Assembly: GCA_013202205.1 (NCBI GenBank) | Contig: JABMSB010000032.1 | Location: 1-44,053, forward strand | Length of the DNA stretch: 44,053 bases | Direction of reading: 5' to 3' | Source of the DNA: Candidatus Omnitrophota bacterium | GTDB lineage: Bacteria > Omnitrophota > Gorgyraeia > JABMSB01 | Shown: positions 17,038-26,513 of the stretch, in pieces | Layout of the letters: every line of letters begins with the position of its first letter | Position numbering within the stretch: position 1 is the stretch's first letter | Position numbers and translations under genes: made by a program | The notes under the pieces: generated by a model | Database searches by the model: none | What the model saw: only the letters and a program-made list of their open reading frames with translations | Told to the model about the DNA's origin: nothing

Positions 17038-18008
17038 AGTTTACCATCGGATTCGAAAAAGAAGATAAGGGCAAAGTGCACGAATGCTGGGATGATATTA
17101 TTGCTACACAGAAGTGGTCTGAAGGAAAATATACGGAGATCTTTGAACAAAAGTGGGCCGGATATAATCAGCTGGATGCAGCCGCTTTCTCAAGCTGGGG
17201 AGGGGCAGCCTTAGCTGCTTTAGAATTCTTTAATATAAAGGGAAAGACTCTTCTTTGCCCTTCCAATACCTTTATGGCTACTCCCCTGTCTGTTATGAAA
17301 GCCGGAGGGAATGTTGAGTTTGTAGATTGCAATAAAGACGACCTCTGCTTATCTCTTGAGGATTTAAAAATTAAAATTGAAAAATATAAACCAGCTTGTG
17401 TCTGGGTGGTGCATATCGGAGGACATATCGCTTTTCAGATCAAAGAGATAGCGTTGCTATGTAAAGAGAAGGGAATTATCCTCCTGGAGGATTGTGCCCA
17501 TGCGCATGGCGCTTCCTGGGGCGGAAGAAAACCCGGCAGCTGGGGGGATGCAGGTATCTATTCTTTTTATGCCACAAAGACCATCACAACCGGAGAAGGG
17601 GGCATGTTAGTTACGCGGAATAAAGATTTGGTGGAATTTGCCAAGCAATATAGGAACTACGGAAAATTTGAATATAAGGTAGAGGGGCTCAATTACAGGA
17701 TAAATGAATTTGCCGCGGCCATTGGTTCTGTTCAGGTAGATAGATTAGATGAGATTGTGGCCTGGAAAAACAGATATGCCGAAAAGGAGCTGGACCCGGC
17801 CTTCAAAAATCGAGTCAAATTTCCCGAAGGGATGACTTCGGGTTACTATAAGTATATAGTTTTTGACAAAATCGAAAAATCGACAGGTAAAGTATATGAC
17901 CAGCCTTGCCATAAGATAATGGACAAGGATTATGAATTACCAAATACTGAATGGATAGCTCAGAATCATTGGTGCGCTCCACTCTATTACAAAGGAAAGG
18001 AGAAATAA
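17034..18008 (+). CDS. DegT/DnrJ/EryC1-family PLP aminotransferase, short C-terminus
   Basis: This sugar aminotransferase has the PLP Asp153 in LLEDCAHAHGA and an intact Schiff-base Lys182 in SFYATKTITTGEGGM, in contrast to the His-bearing homologue at 12740. It transfers an amino group, usually from glutamate, to a keto-sugar nucleotide. At 324 residues it is shorter than the usual 370-400 and ends soon after NHWCAPLYY, so the final helix found in most relatives is missing; whether this is natural or a truncation is unclear. The gene overlaps spsF by four bases and is followed after three bases by an epimerase, fitting amino-sugar synthesis. Confidence 0.86.
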   Translation: MKFTIGFEKEDKGKVHECWDDIIATQKWSEGKYTEIFEQKWAGYNQLDAAAFSSWGGAALAALEFFNIKGKTLLCPSNTFMATPLSVMKAGGNVEFVDCNKDDLCLSLEDLKIKIEKYKPACVWVVHIGGHIAFQIKEIALLCKEKGIILLEDCAHAHGASWGGRKPGSWGDAGIYSFYATKTITTGEGGMLVTRNKDLVEFAKQYRNYGKFEYKVEGLNYRINEFAAAIGSVQVDRLDEIVAWKNRYAEKELDPAFKNRVKFPEGMTSGYYKYIVFDKIEKSTGKVYDQPCHKIMDKDYELPNTEWIAQNHWCAPLYYKGKEK

Positions 18009-18011
18009 AAA

Positions 18012-18956
18012 ATGAAAGTACTGGTTACCGGCGGTTCAGGTTTTATCGGTTCGCACATTACGGATAAGCTCAAGGATAAGGGGGTCGAGGTTCGTGTCTA
18101 TGATGGAGTGATGCCCAGCCATAGAAAAGATATTGAGTTCTACCAGGGCAGCATCTTGGATATAACAGCCCTAAATTTTGCTATGAACGGGGTAGATGCG
18201 GTATTTCATTTGGCCGCAGTTGCCGATGTGAAGGATGTCTATAATGACCCGTATTATTCAGAGTCAATTAATGTGAGAGGAACAATTAATGTGCTGCAGG
18301 CAGCAAGGAGAGCCAATGTAAAAAGGATAATCTACGGGAGTACAACCTGGGTTTATAGCGATGCCGAGGCAGATAAAGTTGATGAGTCCACTCCCCTGCA
18401 TGCGCCGTCGCATTTTTACACAGCAACAAAACTGGCCGGTGAGTACTACTGCCAATCGTATAGTAAGCTATATGAGATGGAAGTAACTATTTTAAGGTAT
18501 GGGATACCATACGGTCCAAGGGCAAGAGACGGAGCGGTCATCCCTATATTTGTCAGAAAGGCCTTGAACGGCGAGCCCCTGACAATTGCCGGAGACGGCG
18601 CGCAATTCAGGAAATTTGTCTATGTAGAAGATTTGGCTGAAGGAAATGTCCTGGCCCTTAATAGTATAGCCAAGAATAAGATCTATAATCTTGACGGTAA
18701 GGAGAAGGTAACTATAAAACAAATAGCCGAAACAATCCAAAAGATTTTGGGCGATGTAAAAATTGAATATATTCCCGGCCGCCCGGGGGACTTTTCCGGT
18801 AAAGAAATTTCGAGCGAACTTACACAAAGAGAACTGGACTGGGAGCCGAAAGTCAGTTTTGAAGAGGGTGTAAGGAGGTATATAAACTGGTATAAGCAAA
18901 GGGAAGAGAAACGAGAAACAGAATGGGCAAGATTGGACGAGAAGTTAAAAGTATAA
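18012..18956 (+). CDS. NAD-dependent epimerase/dehydratase (UDP-glucose 4-epimerase-like SDR)
   Basis: This is an extended SDR with GGSGFIG (residues 7-13), Ser in YGSTTWVY (108-115) and Tyr136/Lys140 in HFYTATK. The substrate half includes LRYGIPYGPRARDGAVIP and GDGAQFRKFVYVEDLAEG, common in UDP-hexose 4-epimerases. The length is 314 residues. It lies in the spsF / aminotransferase / epimerase / GT2 / neuB-like run, so it probably prepares the precursor sugar nucleotide for that module. The stereochemical outcome cannot be inferred. Confidence 0.85.
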   Translation: MKVLVTGGSGFIGSHITDKLKDKGVEVRVYDGVMPSHRKDIEFYQGSILDITALNFAMNGVDAVFHLAAVADVKDVYNDPYYSESINVRGTINVLQAARRANVKRIIYGSTTWVYSDAEADKVDESTPLHAPSHFYTATKLAGEYYCQSYSKLYEMEVTILRYGIPYGPRARDGAVIPIFVRKALNGEPLTIAGDGAQFRKFVYVEDLAEGNVLALNSIAKNKIYNLDGKEKVTIKQIAETIQKILGDVKIEYIPGRPGDFSGKEISSELTQRELDWEPKVSFEEGVRRYINWYKQREEKRETEWARLDEKLKV

Positions 18957-18960
18957 TATT

Positions 18961-19686
18961 ATGGAAATAGATAAAGACATTCTGACTGTAGTCATACCTT
19001 GTTATAATGCAGGAGAATTTATTGAAGATTGCCTTGGTTCTTTACTGCGCCAAAAGGTCAAATCTCTTTATAAGATATTGTTTATCAACGATGCCTCAAC
19101 GGACGATTCTTTAGAAAGGGCAAAGAGGAAGACTGGGGCCCTGGCCAATGTCACCTTTTTAGAGCATGAGACAACCCAAGGCCTTGTAAAATGCTGTAAC
19201 AAAGCCCTGTCTTTAATAGATACCCCTTATTTTGTCCGCTTAGATGCAGATGATTATTTTTCACCCGATGCCATAGAAAAGATCTTCGAAGAGATAAATT
19301 CTCCCATCAAGAACGATTTTGTAATCTTTAAAAGATGGGATATCTTGAACGATGGAATAAAAGAAATCGAATCGGACAGTGACATATATGCCTGGATTGC
19401 CGCAGGCACCCTATTTAGCACTGATGCCGTCAAATCGGTCAAGGGATATAGCAAGCAGTACTGGGAGGAATTCGACCTTTATCTAAAGCTTCTTGAAACA
19501 AAGCATAGCTTTGGCAGCTCTCCCTATCGCATCTATTATTATCGCCGCAACTCAGGGAGCATGACAAAGAATCTTGAAGAAAATAGAGCGGGATTTAAGA
19601 GGTTATTGGAAAAATGGGGCGGGGATACCTTAAAAAAATACGGTGATTTTAAGAAAGCGGCAGACTATTATGGGGTTAAAAGTTAG
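18961..19686 (+). CDS. Glycosyltransferase family 2
   Basis: This is a GT-A domain of 241 residues with the opening VVIPCYNAGEFIEDCL, nucleotide-binding FINDASTDDS and the DxD motif in RLDADDYF (about residue 85). It ends soon after the catalytic domain with no membrane segment, so it is a cytosolic, membrane-peripheral transferase. It begins four bases after the epimerase stop and is followed by a NeuB-fold synthase, so it may transfer the sugar made by that module. The gene has no strong Shine-Dalgarno and probably depends on coupling. Confidence 0.84.
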   Translation: MEIDKDILTVVIPCYNAGEFIEDCLGSLLRQKVKSLYKILFINDASTDDSLERAKRKTGALANVTFLEHETTQGLVKCCNKALSLIDTPYFVRLDADDYFSPDAIEKIFEEINSPIKNDFVIFKRWDILNDGIKEIESDSDIYAWIAAGTLFSTDAVKSVKGYSKQYWEEFDLYLKLLETKHSFGSSPYRIYYYRRNSGSMTKNLEENRAGFKRLLEKWGGDTLKKYGDFKKAADYYGVKS

Positions 19687-19695
19687 GAGTCGGAT

Positions 19696-20502
19696 ATGCC
19701 TCGGGTAAAGATAATAGCGGAGATAGGCGAGAATCACATCGGGGATATGGATATAGCGAAAAGACTAATCCGGGAGGCAGCAGAGGCAGGGGCTGATTAT
19801 GTAAAATTTCAGTCTTATAGACCTGAGAACTTCAGCACAGATGACCCCGAATATGAATGGTTTAAAAAGGTCTCCCTTTCCGATGGGGCGCATTCTATGC
19901 TTAAAAGATATGCAGAAGAATGCGGGATCGAGTTTACCAGTTCTCCTTTTAGCGTAGAACGGGCCGAATTTCTTTGCGGCGAATTGGGCTTAAAAGAGAT
20001 CAAGATCGCCTCCGGTGTAATGCTCAACTTTCCTATTCTGAACTATATAAATAGCCGCGTTGACACGGTCTTTCTTTCTACGGGCATGGCCACTCTAGAT
20101 GAGATCAGAGATGCCCTGGCGCATATAAAAGATGTACCGAATGTTTATCTTTTGCATTGTGTCGCCCAATATCCCTGCGAAGACAAAGAGGCCAATTTAA
20201 AGGCGATATCGATCCTGAAGAATAGATTTCCTGCTTGCGGGATAGGATATTCAGATCATACAATCGGAACTGACGCATGTTTGATGGCCGCGGCATTGGG
20301 TGCGCAGGTCATAGAGAAGCATTTTACATTTGACAAGAATGCCAAAGAGGGCACAGATCATATTCTTTCCTTAGAGCCCGCCGAACTTAAGGCCTTGGTC
20401 AAAAGCGTCAGGAGGGCAGAATCGCTTCTGGGCAAAGATGCGAAAGAGCCTACGCCCGGTGAAGAAAGAATAAAGGAATTTGTACGCAGTAGATTTCTAT
20501 GA
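19696..20502 (+). CDS. NeuB-family nonulosonate synthase, TIM barrel only (no SAF domain)
   Basis: The protein has the NeuB signatures IIAEIGENHIGD (6-17), VKFQSYRPENF, EFTSSPFS, KIASGVMLNFP, LSTGMAT, GYSDHTIGTD and EKHFTFD...GTDHILSLEP. It would condense phosphoenolpyruvate with a six-carbon amino sugar to form a nine-carbon acid. At 268 residues it stops where the barrel ends. Ordinary NeuB/SpsE proteins of about 340-350 residues continue with a SAF (antifreeze-like) domain that helps close the active site of the partner subunit. The gene terminates cleanly and overlaps the next by four bases, so this looks natural rather than broken. A relative with altered substrate is possible. Confidence 0.85.
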   Translation: MPRVKIIAEIGENHIGDMDIAKRLIREAAEAGADYVKFQSYRPENFSTDDPEYEWFKKVSLSDGAHSMLKRYAEECGIEFTSSPFSVERAEFLCGELGLKEIKIASGVMLNFPILNYINSRVDTVFLSTGMATLDEIRDALAHIKDVPNVYLLHCVAQYPCEDKEANLKAISILKNRFPACGIGYSDHTIGTDACLMAAALGAQVIEKHFTFDKNAKEGTDHILSLEPAELKALVKSVRRAESLLGKDAKEPTPGEERIKEFVRSRFL

Positions 20503-22088
20503 AGATACTATTTGTCCGGCCCAATAAAGACACGTTTGGATTTAAGCCTATCGGCCTCTCCCTGCTTTCTGGTATCGCCCGTGATTGCGGGTTCGATGCC
20601 CAACTTTTTGATACCACGGAGATAGATTTTGGTTTTGTCGATAATACCAGCTCAGGGGAGTCGGCAAAGCTTTTTAGACCTGTAGATTTAGCTTCTCGTG
20701 GATTAGTAAAGAAAAAAATAGATTTGCGTTCAAGTTTCAAAAAGGCCCTATCTGACCATAGCCCTGATTTATTGGTTTTTAGCGTCTTAAGCGATGAATT
20801 TTTAATAGCAACGGAGATCTCAAAGATTGCCAAGGAAGCTATTCCCTCACTCCCTATTATATGGGGCGGCAAGTATCCGACATTAAATCCGGAAAAGACG
20901 CTCAAGCAATGCTATGCCGATTTTGTCTGTTTAGGAGAAGGCCTTGATGCATTCAGAGAATTTATAGAGGCATTAAAAAAGGGAGATAATTTATATAAGA
21001 TACCGAATATTTGGGGCAAGAAGGGCGAGGAGATAATAAAGAACGCGGTCCGTCCCTTGAGAAAAGATCTGGATAGCCTGCCTTTCGTTGATTGGAAGAT
21101 ATTTGACAAGAAAAGTTTTTTAAAGCCGCTTGACGGCAAGATTTATCTTTCCGGCGATCATATGCTCAACTGGGGATGTCCATACCACTGCACTTATTGC
21201 ATAAACCATTTTTATCATAATATGTATAAGAATAAATATTTTATGAGACGGTATGGCATAAGACGGATTATCGACGAGCTAAAATCTTTGAAAAAAGAAT
21301 ATAACCTTGAGCTCTTTAAGTTTCATGATGAAGACTTCTTGATGAGGCCGCTGGAAAATTTGAGGGAATTAAGCGATACATACAGAGATGAGGTAAATCT
21401 TCCTTTTGTTATTGAAACAAACTCAAGATCGGTTACCAAGGAAAAGGTCGAGTTGCTTAAAAATATGAATTGTGTCAGCGCCTCGCTTGCGATTGAGACC
21501 GGCGACTCCAAGTTGCGAAAAATCCTTCTTAATAGACCCGATTCAGAATCGGATATTATCAGAGCTTTCTCGTTATTAAAAGATGCCGGCATCAGGGCTG
21601 TCTCATTCAGTATGTTTGGGATACCTTTTGAATCAAGAGAAACTTATAGCGCAACAGTTGAGATTAACAGAAAAGCGAATGTGCAATATCCCGATATTGG
21701 ATTTTTCTATCCCTTTGAAGGAACAGAGTTGAGGGAGATATCGATAAAGGAAGGGTTCTTTGATCCGGAGGAGAAAGAAAAAGCCGTATATCAAAGAAAT
21801 AGGCCCGCCCTTCATTTTGCTGACCTGAGTGAGGGAGAATTGATTGAGATGCGCAATGTCTTTGTCTTGTATGTGAAACTCCCTAAGTGCTATTGGCTTT
21901 TTATCAGACGGTCTGAAAATCAGGATAGCTTAGGAGTGCGGCTGCGAAAGAAGCTTTTGGAAATCTATGATAAGACTATCTGGAAGAACGATGGCTGGTA
22001 TAAAGATGATGGTCTAAAAGATGATTACCTTAACGAGTTGGAAGAGATAATGGCTGCAGAAACTCCTGCAGCAGCTAAGAAGCTTTAG
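20499..22088 (+). CDS. Cobalamin-binding radical SAM protein
   Basis: This is the second B12-type radical SAM protein of the island (529 residues). The N-terminal Rossmann-like domain runs to about residue 190 (MKILFVRPNKDTFGFKPIGL; DLLVFSVLSDE; LPIIWGGKYPT; CLGEG). The radical SAM core carries Cys227/Cys231/Cys234 in NWGCPYHCTYC, followed by a SLAIETGD barrel stretch. It overlaps the neuB-like gene by four bases, which ties it to that module. Such proteins often transfer methyl groups from methylcobalamin, but neither the substrate nor cobalamin binding can be proved from motifs here. Confidence 0.84.
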   Translation: MKILFVRPNKDTFGFKPIGLSLLSGIARDCGFDAQLFDTTEIDFGFVDNTSSGESAKLFRPVDLASRGLVKKKIDLRSSFKKALSDHSPDLLVFSVLSDEFLIATEISKIAKEAIPSLPIIWGGKYPTLNPEKTLKQCYADFVCLGEGLDAFREFIEALKKGDNLYKIPNIWGKKGEEIIKNAVRPLRKDLDSLPFVDWKIFDKKSFLKPLDGKIYLSGDHMLNWGCPYHCTYCINHFYHNMYKNKYFMRRYGIRRIIDELKSLKKEYNLELFKFHDEDFLMRPLENLRELSDTYRDEVNLPFVIETNSRSVTKEKVELLKNMNCVSASLAIETGDSKLRKILLNRPDSESDIIRAFSLLKDAGIRAVSFSMFGIPFESRETYSATVEINRKANVQYPDIGFFYPFEGTELREISIKEGFFDPEEKEKAVYQRNRPALHFADLSEGELIEMRNVFVLYVKLPKCYWLFIRRSENQDSLGVRLRKKLLEIYDKTIWKNDGWYKDDGLKDDYLNELEEIMAAETPAAAKKL

Positions 22089-22101
22089 ATAAGGGTATTC
22101 G

Positions 22102-23970
22102 ATGAGCAGGCCAACGGTAATATTTTTGGATTATATTGAAGATATGGAAAGGGCCGCGCCTTTTATAAAGAAGGTATGCGATAAGCCAAGAAAGAGCCCT
22201 TTGATCATAGTCTCCTCAAATTTTGATACCCGCCCGTTAGCCGAATGTCCGGCTTCAGAAGTGGTTTACTTCGATGAGCTTTTAACCAGAGAAGATTATG
22301 AATTTATGGATAAAGAAGCCTTTAGTTTAACTCGAAATTGGTATACAAAACTAAAGGCCCAGGAAGGAATTACTGAATATCAGGGAATCCAATTCGGCCC
22401 ATTAGCAGAAGACAAAGCACAACGTCTTTTCTCTTTTGTTATAAAGAGAGCGGAAATCGTTCTTAAGATCATCAAAAAATATCACCCTCAGGAAATTATT
22501 CTAATAGGCCAAAATAATAAATTGAGGGGCCTACCTGTTTGGATAGCAAATGAATTGAAGGTTTCGTCCCGCTTCCTCAGGTATAGACAAAAAGATGGTT
22601 TCGCAATCGAAGCAGCAAAGAAGCTGTGCCGCTGTATCTTGGATATGACCTGCGACATTATTGACTATTGGGCAAGGAAAGCCGCAGTCATAAGAAAACC
22701 GCAGAAGACCATTTTAATAGACAGCCGGCTTTATGACGAATTAAAAGACCTAAGCGGTGATTTCTCGTCTCTGAATGGCGTATCTTTTATACAATTTATC
22801 AAGGGAAAGAATGCACGAATTCGCCAAAGGCTTATTAAAACTACAAAGTTTTTATTTGTTCCCATTCTGTCAGATAATTCTTTTCGTCTGCCTCAGATAT
22901 CAGGGATTTTCCTTAGCTATTGGCGAAGGTTGAAAAGGGATAGGCAATTTCAGAAGAATTTCATCTATAGAAACTCGGCCGGTTGGGAGATTTTCAAAGA
23001 TATTATTGGAGAACTAATTATTTATAATTTCTCCAGGATAAATAAGAACACGAGATTTTTACTAAAATTATTCAAGAATACCAAGCCTAAATTAATTGTC
23101 GTAAGAGAGTCGTTAAGAGAAGAGGAAAGAACCATCGTTTTTGCTGCCAGGCAGAAAGGTATAACCTCGCTGGTTATCCAGCACGGACTTTTATCTGAAG
23201 GGACTCTATTTTATACAAAGCGCTATCCGGATAAAATTGCGCTCTGGGGTAAGGCTGGCATGGATTGGCTTAAAAGACATGGAAATAGCGAAACGGAGTT
23301 TATAATCACGGGCAAACCACTGCACGATTTACACTATTTTAGGAAAGATTATAAAAAAAGAAGAGAAGATCTTCTCTCAAAAATAGGAGCGGACACCGGT
23401 AAAGATACAATTCTATATCTCGCAGCCTGTTTTAAATGGGGGGGAGATAACCTATTTTATGATGTCTATGATTCTCCCAACGCGGAATACATAGCTCTAA
23501 AACCGATTTTAGATATTGCCAGAGATTTTCCCGATAAGCAATTGGTAATCAAAATGCATCCTTCCGACCAGATCGACCCCGAAGCATTAAGGCAGTCTTT
23601 GAACGACTATTCCAATATCTTTGTGGCTAGAGATGATGACATAGGCACGCTGATCGACAATAGTAGCCTAGTCATCACTTCTTGTTTTTCATCTGCTGCC
23701 TTGGATGCCGTGATTCTTGATAAACCTTTGATTGCTTTGAACTTATATAAAAGAAAAAACCTGATTCCTTTTGCTGAGAATGGAGTAGCCTTAACAGTTA
23801 CGCGAGCCGCAGATTTACCACAAGCTGTGAAAGAGATAGTTAACGATAAGGAAATAGAGAAGAGTTTTGCCTCTAACCGGCAGAGATTTATCGAAGATTA
23901 TGCCTATAGAGTAGATGGCCAGGCAACAGAGAGAGTGTTGAAATTAATTAAGGAAGAGATAGCAAAGTAA
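22102..23970 (+). CDS. GT-B-fold surface carbohydrate glycosyltransferase (CDP-glycerol transferase/Kdo transferase-like)
   Basis: The 622-residue protein has a poorly conserved N-terminal half and a recognisable C-terminal GT-B-like half: SLVIQHGLLSEG (about 371-382), LVIKMHPSDQ, and VITSCFSSAALDAV near the end. The HG, KxHPxD and SS..D pattern is shared by capsule Kdo transferases, CDP-glycerol glycerophosphotransferases and related surface glycan proteins that use CMP- or CDP-activated donors. A CMP-linked donor would suit the SpsF/NeuB-like genes just upstream. It precedes the flippase gene by eight bases. Assignment to an exact GT family is not possible by eye. Confidence 0.72.
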   Translation: MSRPTVIFLDYIEDMERAAPFIKKVCDKPRKSPLIIVSSNFDTRPLAECPASEVVYFDELLTREDYEFMDKEAFSLTRNWYTKLKAQEGITEYQGIQFGPLAEDKAQRLFSFVIKRAEIVLKIIKKYHPQEIILIGQNNKLRGLPVWIANELKVSSRFLRYRQKDGFAIEAAKKLCRCILDMTCDIIDYWARKAAVIRKPQKTILIDSRLYDELKDLSGDFSSLNGVSFIQFIKGKNARIRQRLIKTTKFLFVPILSDNSFRLPQISGIFLSYWRRLKRDRQFQKNFIYRNSAGWEIFKDIIGELIIYNFSRINKNTRFLLKLFKNTKPKLIVVRESLREEERTIVFAARQKGITSLVIQHGLLSEGTLFYTKRYPDKIALWGKAGMDWLKRHGNSETEFIITGKPLHDLHYFRKDYKKRREDLLSKIGADTGKDTILYLAACFKWGGDNLFYDVYDSPNAEYIALKPILDIARDFPDKQLVIKMHPSDQIDPEALRQSLNDYSNIFVARDDDIGTLIDNSSLVITSCFSSAALDAVILDKPLIALNLYKRKNLIPFAENGVALTVTRAADLPQAVKEIVNDKEIEKSFASNRQRFIEDYAYRVDGQATERVLKLIKEEIAK

Positions 23971-23978
23971 ACGGATTT

Positions 23979-24488
23979 ATGGATAAAACAAAAAAGTTTT
24001 TTAATGATGTAGCTTCTTATTCTGGCAGCGCCTTTTTCGCAAACATCCTGAATTTTATTACGGGAGTGGTGGTGCGCAAAATATTTCAACCTGCCATGAT
24101 GGGTCTTTTTAGTGAAGTTATGTTAATCTTTGATTATGCGCGATATTCCCAATTGGGAATGATAGAATCACTTGATAAAGAATTACCCTATCACTACGGA
24201 AAGAAAGACCACAAGAAGATAGAAGAGATTAAGAATATTGGTTTTACATTCTGCCTGGCCACTACTCTATGCATCAGCATAGCTATTTTAATTGCGTCTC
24301 TGTTTTTCAAGATAACTACTGATAGATTATTGATAAATGGTATTCGCATCATTTCGCTGATGATCGTCTTTAGGGTAATTAACGGCCTCTATATTGTTTT
24401 AAACAGGTCACGCCATAACTTTTCGGTAATTTCTAAATATACAGCCTTAACCGCGGTTTTGGATATTGGTTTAAAGATATTTTGGTGA
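23979..24488 (+). pseudogene. Wzx-type oligosaccharide flippase, N-terminal fragment (frameshifted)
   Basis: This 169-residue reading frame has the start of a polysaccharide flippase of the MOP superfamily: YSGSAFFANILNFITGVVVRK, then several membrane helices and an amphipathic loop (YGKKDHKKIEEIKN). It ends at TGA 24486-24488 after ...GLKIFW. The flippase continues without a break in the next frame from about 24482. Adding one T to the run at 24480-24483 would restore a single protein of about 498 residues (...GLKIFLVIKFGFYG). The two pieces would export lipid-linked glycan units across the inner membrane. A real inactivation, a -1 ribosomal slip or a base-calling error are all possible. Confidence 0.82.
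24480..24483 (+). other. Frameshift site in the flippase gene
   Basis: A run of four T (codons AAG ATA TTT TGG TGA) marks the place where the flippase frame is lost. One extra T would give AAG ATA TTT TTG GTG ATA, in frame with the rest of the protein. No classical X-XXY-YYZ slippery heptamer with a downstream pseudoknot is obvious, so a deletion or a read error is more likely than programmed frameshifting. Confidence 0.75.
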
Positions 24489-25474
24489 TAAAATTTGGGT
24501 TCTATGGGATTCTTTGGGCTTCTATTCTCACCTGGTCCATCGGTTTCTTATATTTTTATAAAGCGAGCGGAAGAAAATTTAAGATTATTTTTAATTTCTC
24601 TCTTGCCGAAGTAGCCCGCTTGCTTAAGATAGGATTTCCGATATTTATTATGGGCTTTGTCTATATGACGTTACGCAATATCGATAGGATTATGATCATC
24701 AGGCTCTTAGATAGAGAAAGCCTCGGATTCTATACAATAGCGCTGATGGTAAGTGTTTATATGGCGCAAGTGCCCAATTTAGTATATGCCGTAATCTTCC
24801 CCCGCTTTTACCAGGCCTACGGAGAGACACAAGATATCTTTGCCATAAAGGATCTTTTTGTCAGGCCAACACTCGTTTTTGCCTATTTCTTCCCGATCTT
24901 GATCGGAATAGTTATACTTGGCCTACCTTTATTATTAAAATATATATTACCGGCTTATATGCCCGGCCTCTTTCCCGCCTACATCTTACTTCTGGGCTGT
25001 TCATTTGTAGCACTGATAAATATGCCGGGGTATCTATTGATAGCATTAAATAAACAGATCTATATGGTGGCGATCGGAATATTTTCTATCATCGTAGGGG
25101 TAGTGCTCATCTACATATTTGTCGATAGATTCCAATTTGGCCTTGCAGGTGTCGCCATCGGGACATCTATAGCACATTTTCTCTATTCAACTATTTTGAT
25201 CTCAGTCGCTTTCAGGAATTATACAAAGAGTTTTTTCTCCCATTTTAAATTTTTTCTGGAGCTTTACTTTCCCTTCTTTTGGGCTTTAACGGCATTATTG
25301 ATATTGCGGGGTTTTGTTTTCGAAAGTTCCGGTAACTTTTTTGGAGATTTTTCCGTTATCTTTTATAAGGGCCTAATATTTTTAGTAAGCTGCGTGCCTT
25401 TAATTCTATATGGCAATAAAAGAACCGCTATTTTAACCCTGCTCAAGAATAAATATATTTTAAAGAGAAGATAA
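24482..25474 (+). pseudogene. Wzx-type oligosaccharide flippase, C-terminal fragment (frameshifted)
   Basis: This is the downstream part of the same flippase, 330 residues in a different frame from the 23979 piece. The apparent TTG start at 24482 is only the point where the frame opens and has no ribosome binding site. It shows about eight to nine hydrophobic segments and the conserved flippase stretch LLKIGFPIFIMGFVYMTLRNIDRIMI. Because both halves look intact apart from the junction, with no other stops, the lesion is either recent or not real. It is followed one base later by a glycosyltransferase gene. Confidence 0.82.
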
Positions 25475-25475
25475 A

Positions 25476-26513
25476 ATGAAAGTATTATTTCTTACTTTAG
25501 GGGATAAGAGGATAGCCTCAAGCCGGGTGAGGGTCTATCAATATCTAAAATTTTTGCGGGAAGCCGGTATCGGCTGCAGGGTTCTCTTTTATACGCACCC
25601 TGCCCAGGCAGACGCTATTATACATGCAAGAAAAATCGGTCTATTCGAAAAACTTCGCTGGAAGGTTTTTAGTGTGGGCAGGTTAATCGGAATTTTGTCT
25701 CTCTCGCTATTTTACGATGTGGTCTTCATCCAGAAGGTTGTCCCTTCAAGATTATTCCTGTCGCTTTTAAAAGCGATGAATAAGAGGATAGTATTTGACT
25801 TTGATGATGCGGTCTATTTACGTAAAGACTTAACGCATGTACTGAAGACGGCAAGTACAGTAATAGCGGGCAATGCCACCTTGCATGAGCGGGCATCGAA
25901 GTCCAGCTCAAATGTGCATACATTGCCGAGTCCGATCTCAGTTCCGTCAGGAGATCTTAGGGGGCGATGTAAGAACAATGGGATTGTAATTGGCTGGATC
26001 GGCAGCCCCGGGACATCAATCTTTTTGGAGCCGCTGAAGGAAGTCCTGCTTAAGCTAAAAGAGAGAATATCTGATTTACATGTTCAATTTATCGGCGCAG
26101 ATAGATCGCTTGAAAAACCGGGTTTTGAGGTCATAGGCTGGGATAGTATTTCAGAATCTGAGCAGATTGGCAATTTTGATATAGGCATTATGCCTTTACC
26201 CGACACTGAACTGAGCAGTGGAAAATGCGGTTATAAGATTTTGCAGTATATGGCAGCAGGGATTCCTGCTGTAGCTTCACCGGTTGGCGTAAACCGTGAA
26301 TTTATTCATGACGGTGTTAATGGTTTTTTGGCCAGCTCCAGCGAAGAATGGTCAGATAGATTGAGCGCCTTACTCGAAGATAAGGACCTGCGCGCGAAGA
26401 TGGGAGAGGCGGGCAGAAGGATGGCGCAGGACTATTCGTATGGCGCTATTGCGCCTAAATTGATAGCATTGCTTAAGGCTTGTGCCGCAGGAGAAGAGAA
26501 GAGATATGTTTAA
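25476..26513 (+). CDS. Glycosyltransferase family 4-like (GT-B)
   Basis: This 345-residue GT-B protein has an N-terminal acceptor domain (LTLGDKRIASSRVRVYQYLK) and a C-terminal donor domain with VIGWIGSPGTS, FDIGIMPLPD and the block GYKILQYMAAGIPAVASPVGV, followed by FIHDGVNGFLA, which is the usual nucleotide-sugar-binding region of GT1/GT4 enzymes. The acidic residue of the common EX7E motif is not clearly present (SSGKCGYKILQYMA). It would add a sugar to a lipid-linked intermediate on the cytosolic face. It starts one base after the flippase frame ends and overlaps the next gene slightly. Confidence 0.86.
   Translation: MKVLFLTLGDKRIASSRVRVYQYLKFLREAGIGCRVLFYTHPAQADAIIHARKIGLFEKLRWKVFSVGRLIGILSLSLFYDVVFIQKVVPSRLFLSLLKAMNKRIVFDFDDAVYLRKDLTHVLKTASTVIAGNATLHERASKSSSNVHTLPSPISVPSGDLRGRCKNNGIVIGWIGSPGTSIFLEPLKEVLLKLKERISDLHVQFIGADRSLEKPGFEVIGWDSISESEQIGNFDIGIMPLPDTELSSGKCGYKILQYMAAGIPAVASPVGVNREFIHDGVNGFLASSSEEWSDRLSALLEDKDLRAKMGEAGRRMAQDYSYGAIAPKLIALLKACAAGEEKRYV

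Noticed and set aside
24480-24490. Programmed -1 ribosomal frameshift in the flippase gene
   Set aside because: The run is only four T, no standard slippery heptamer is present and I see no convincing downstream stem. A deletion or read error is simpler.
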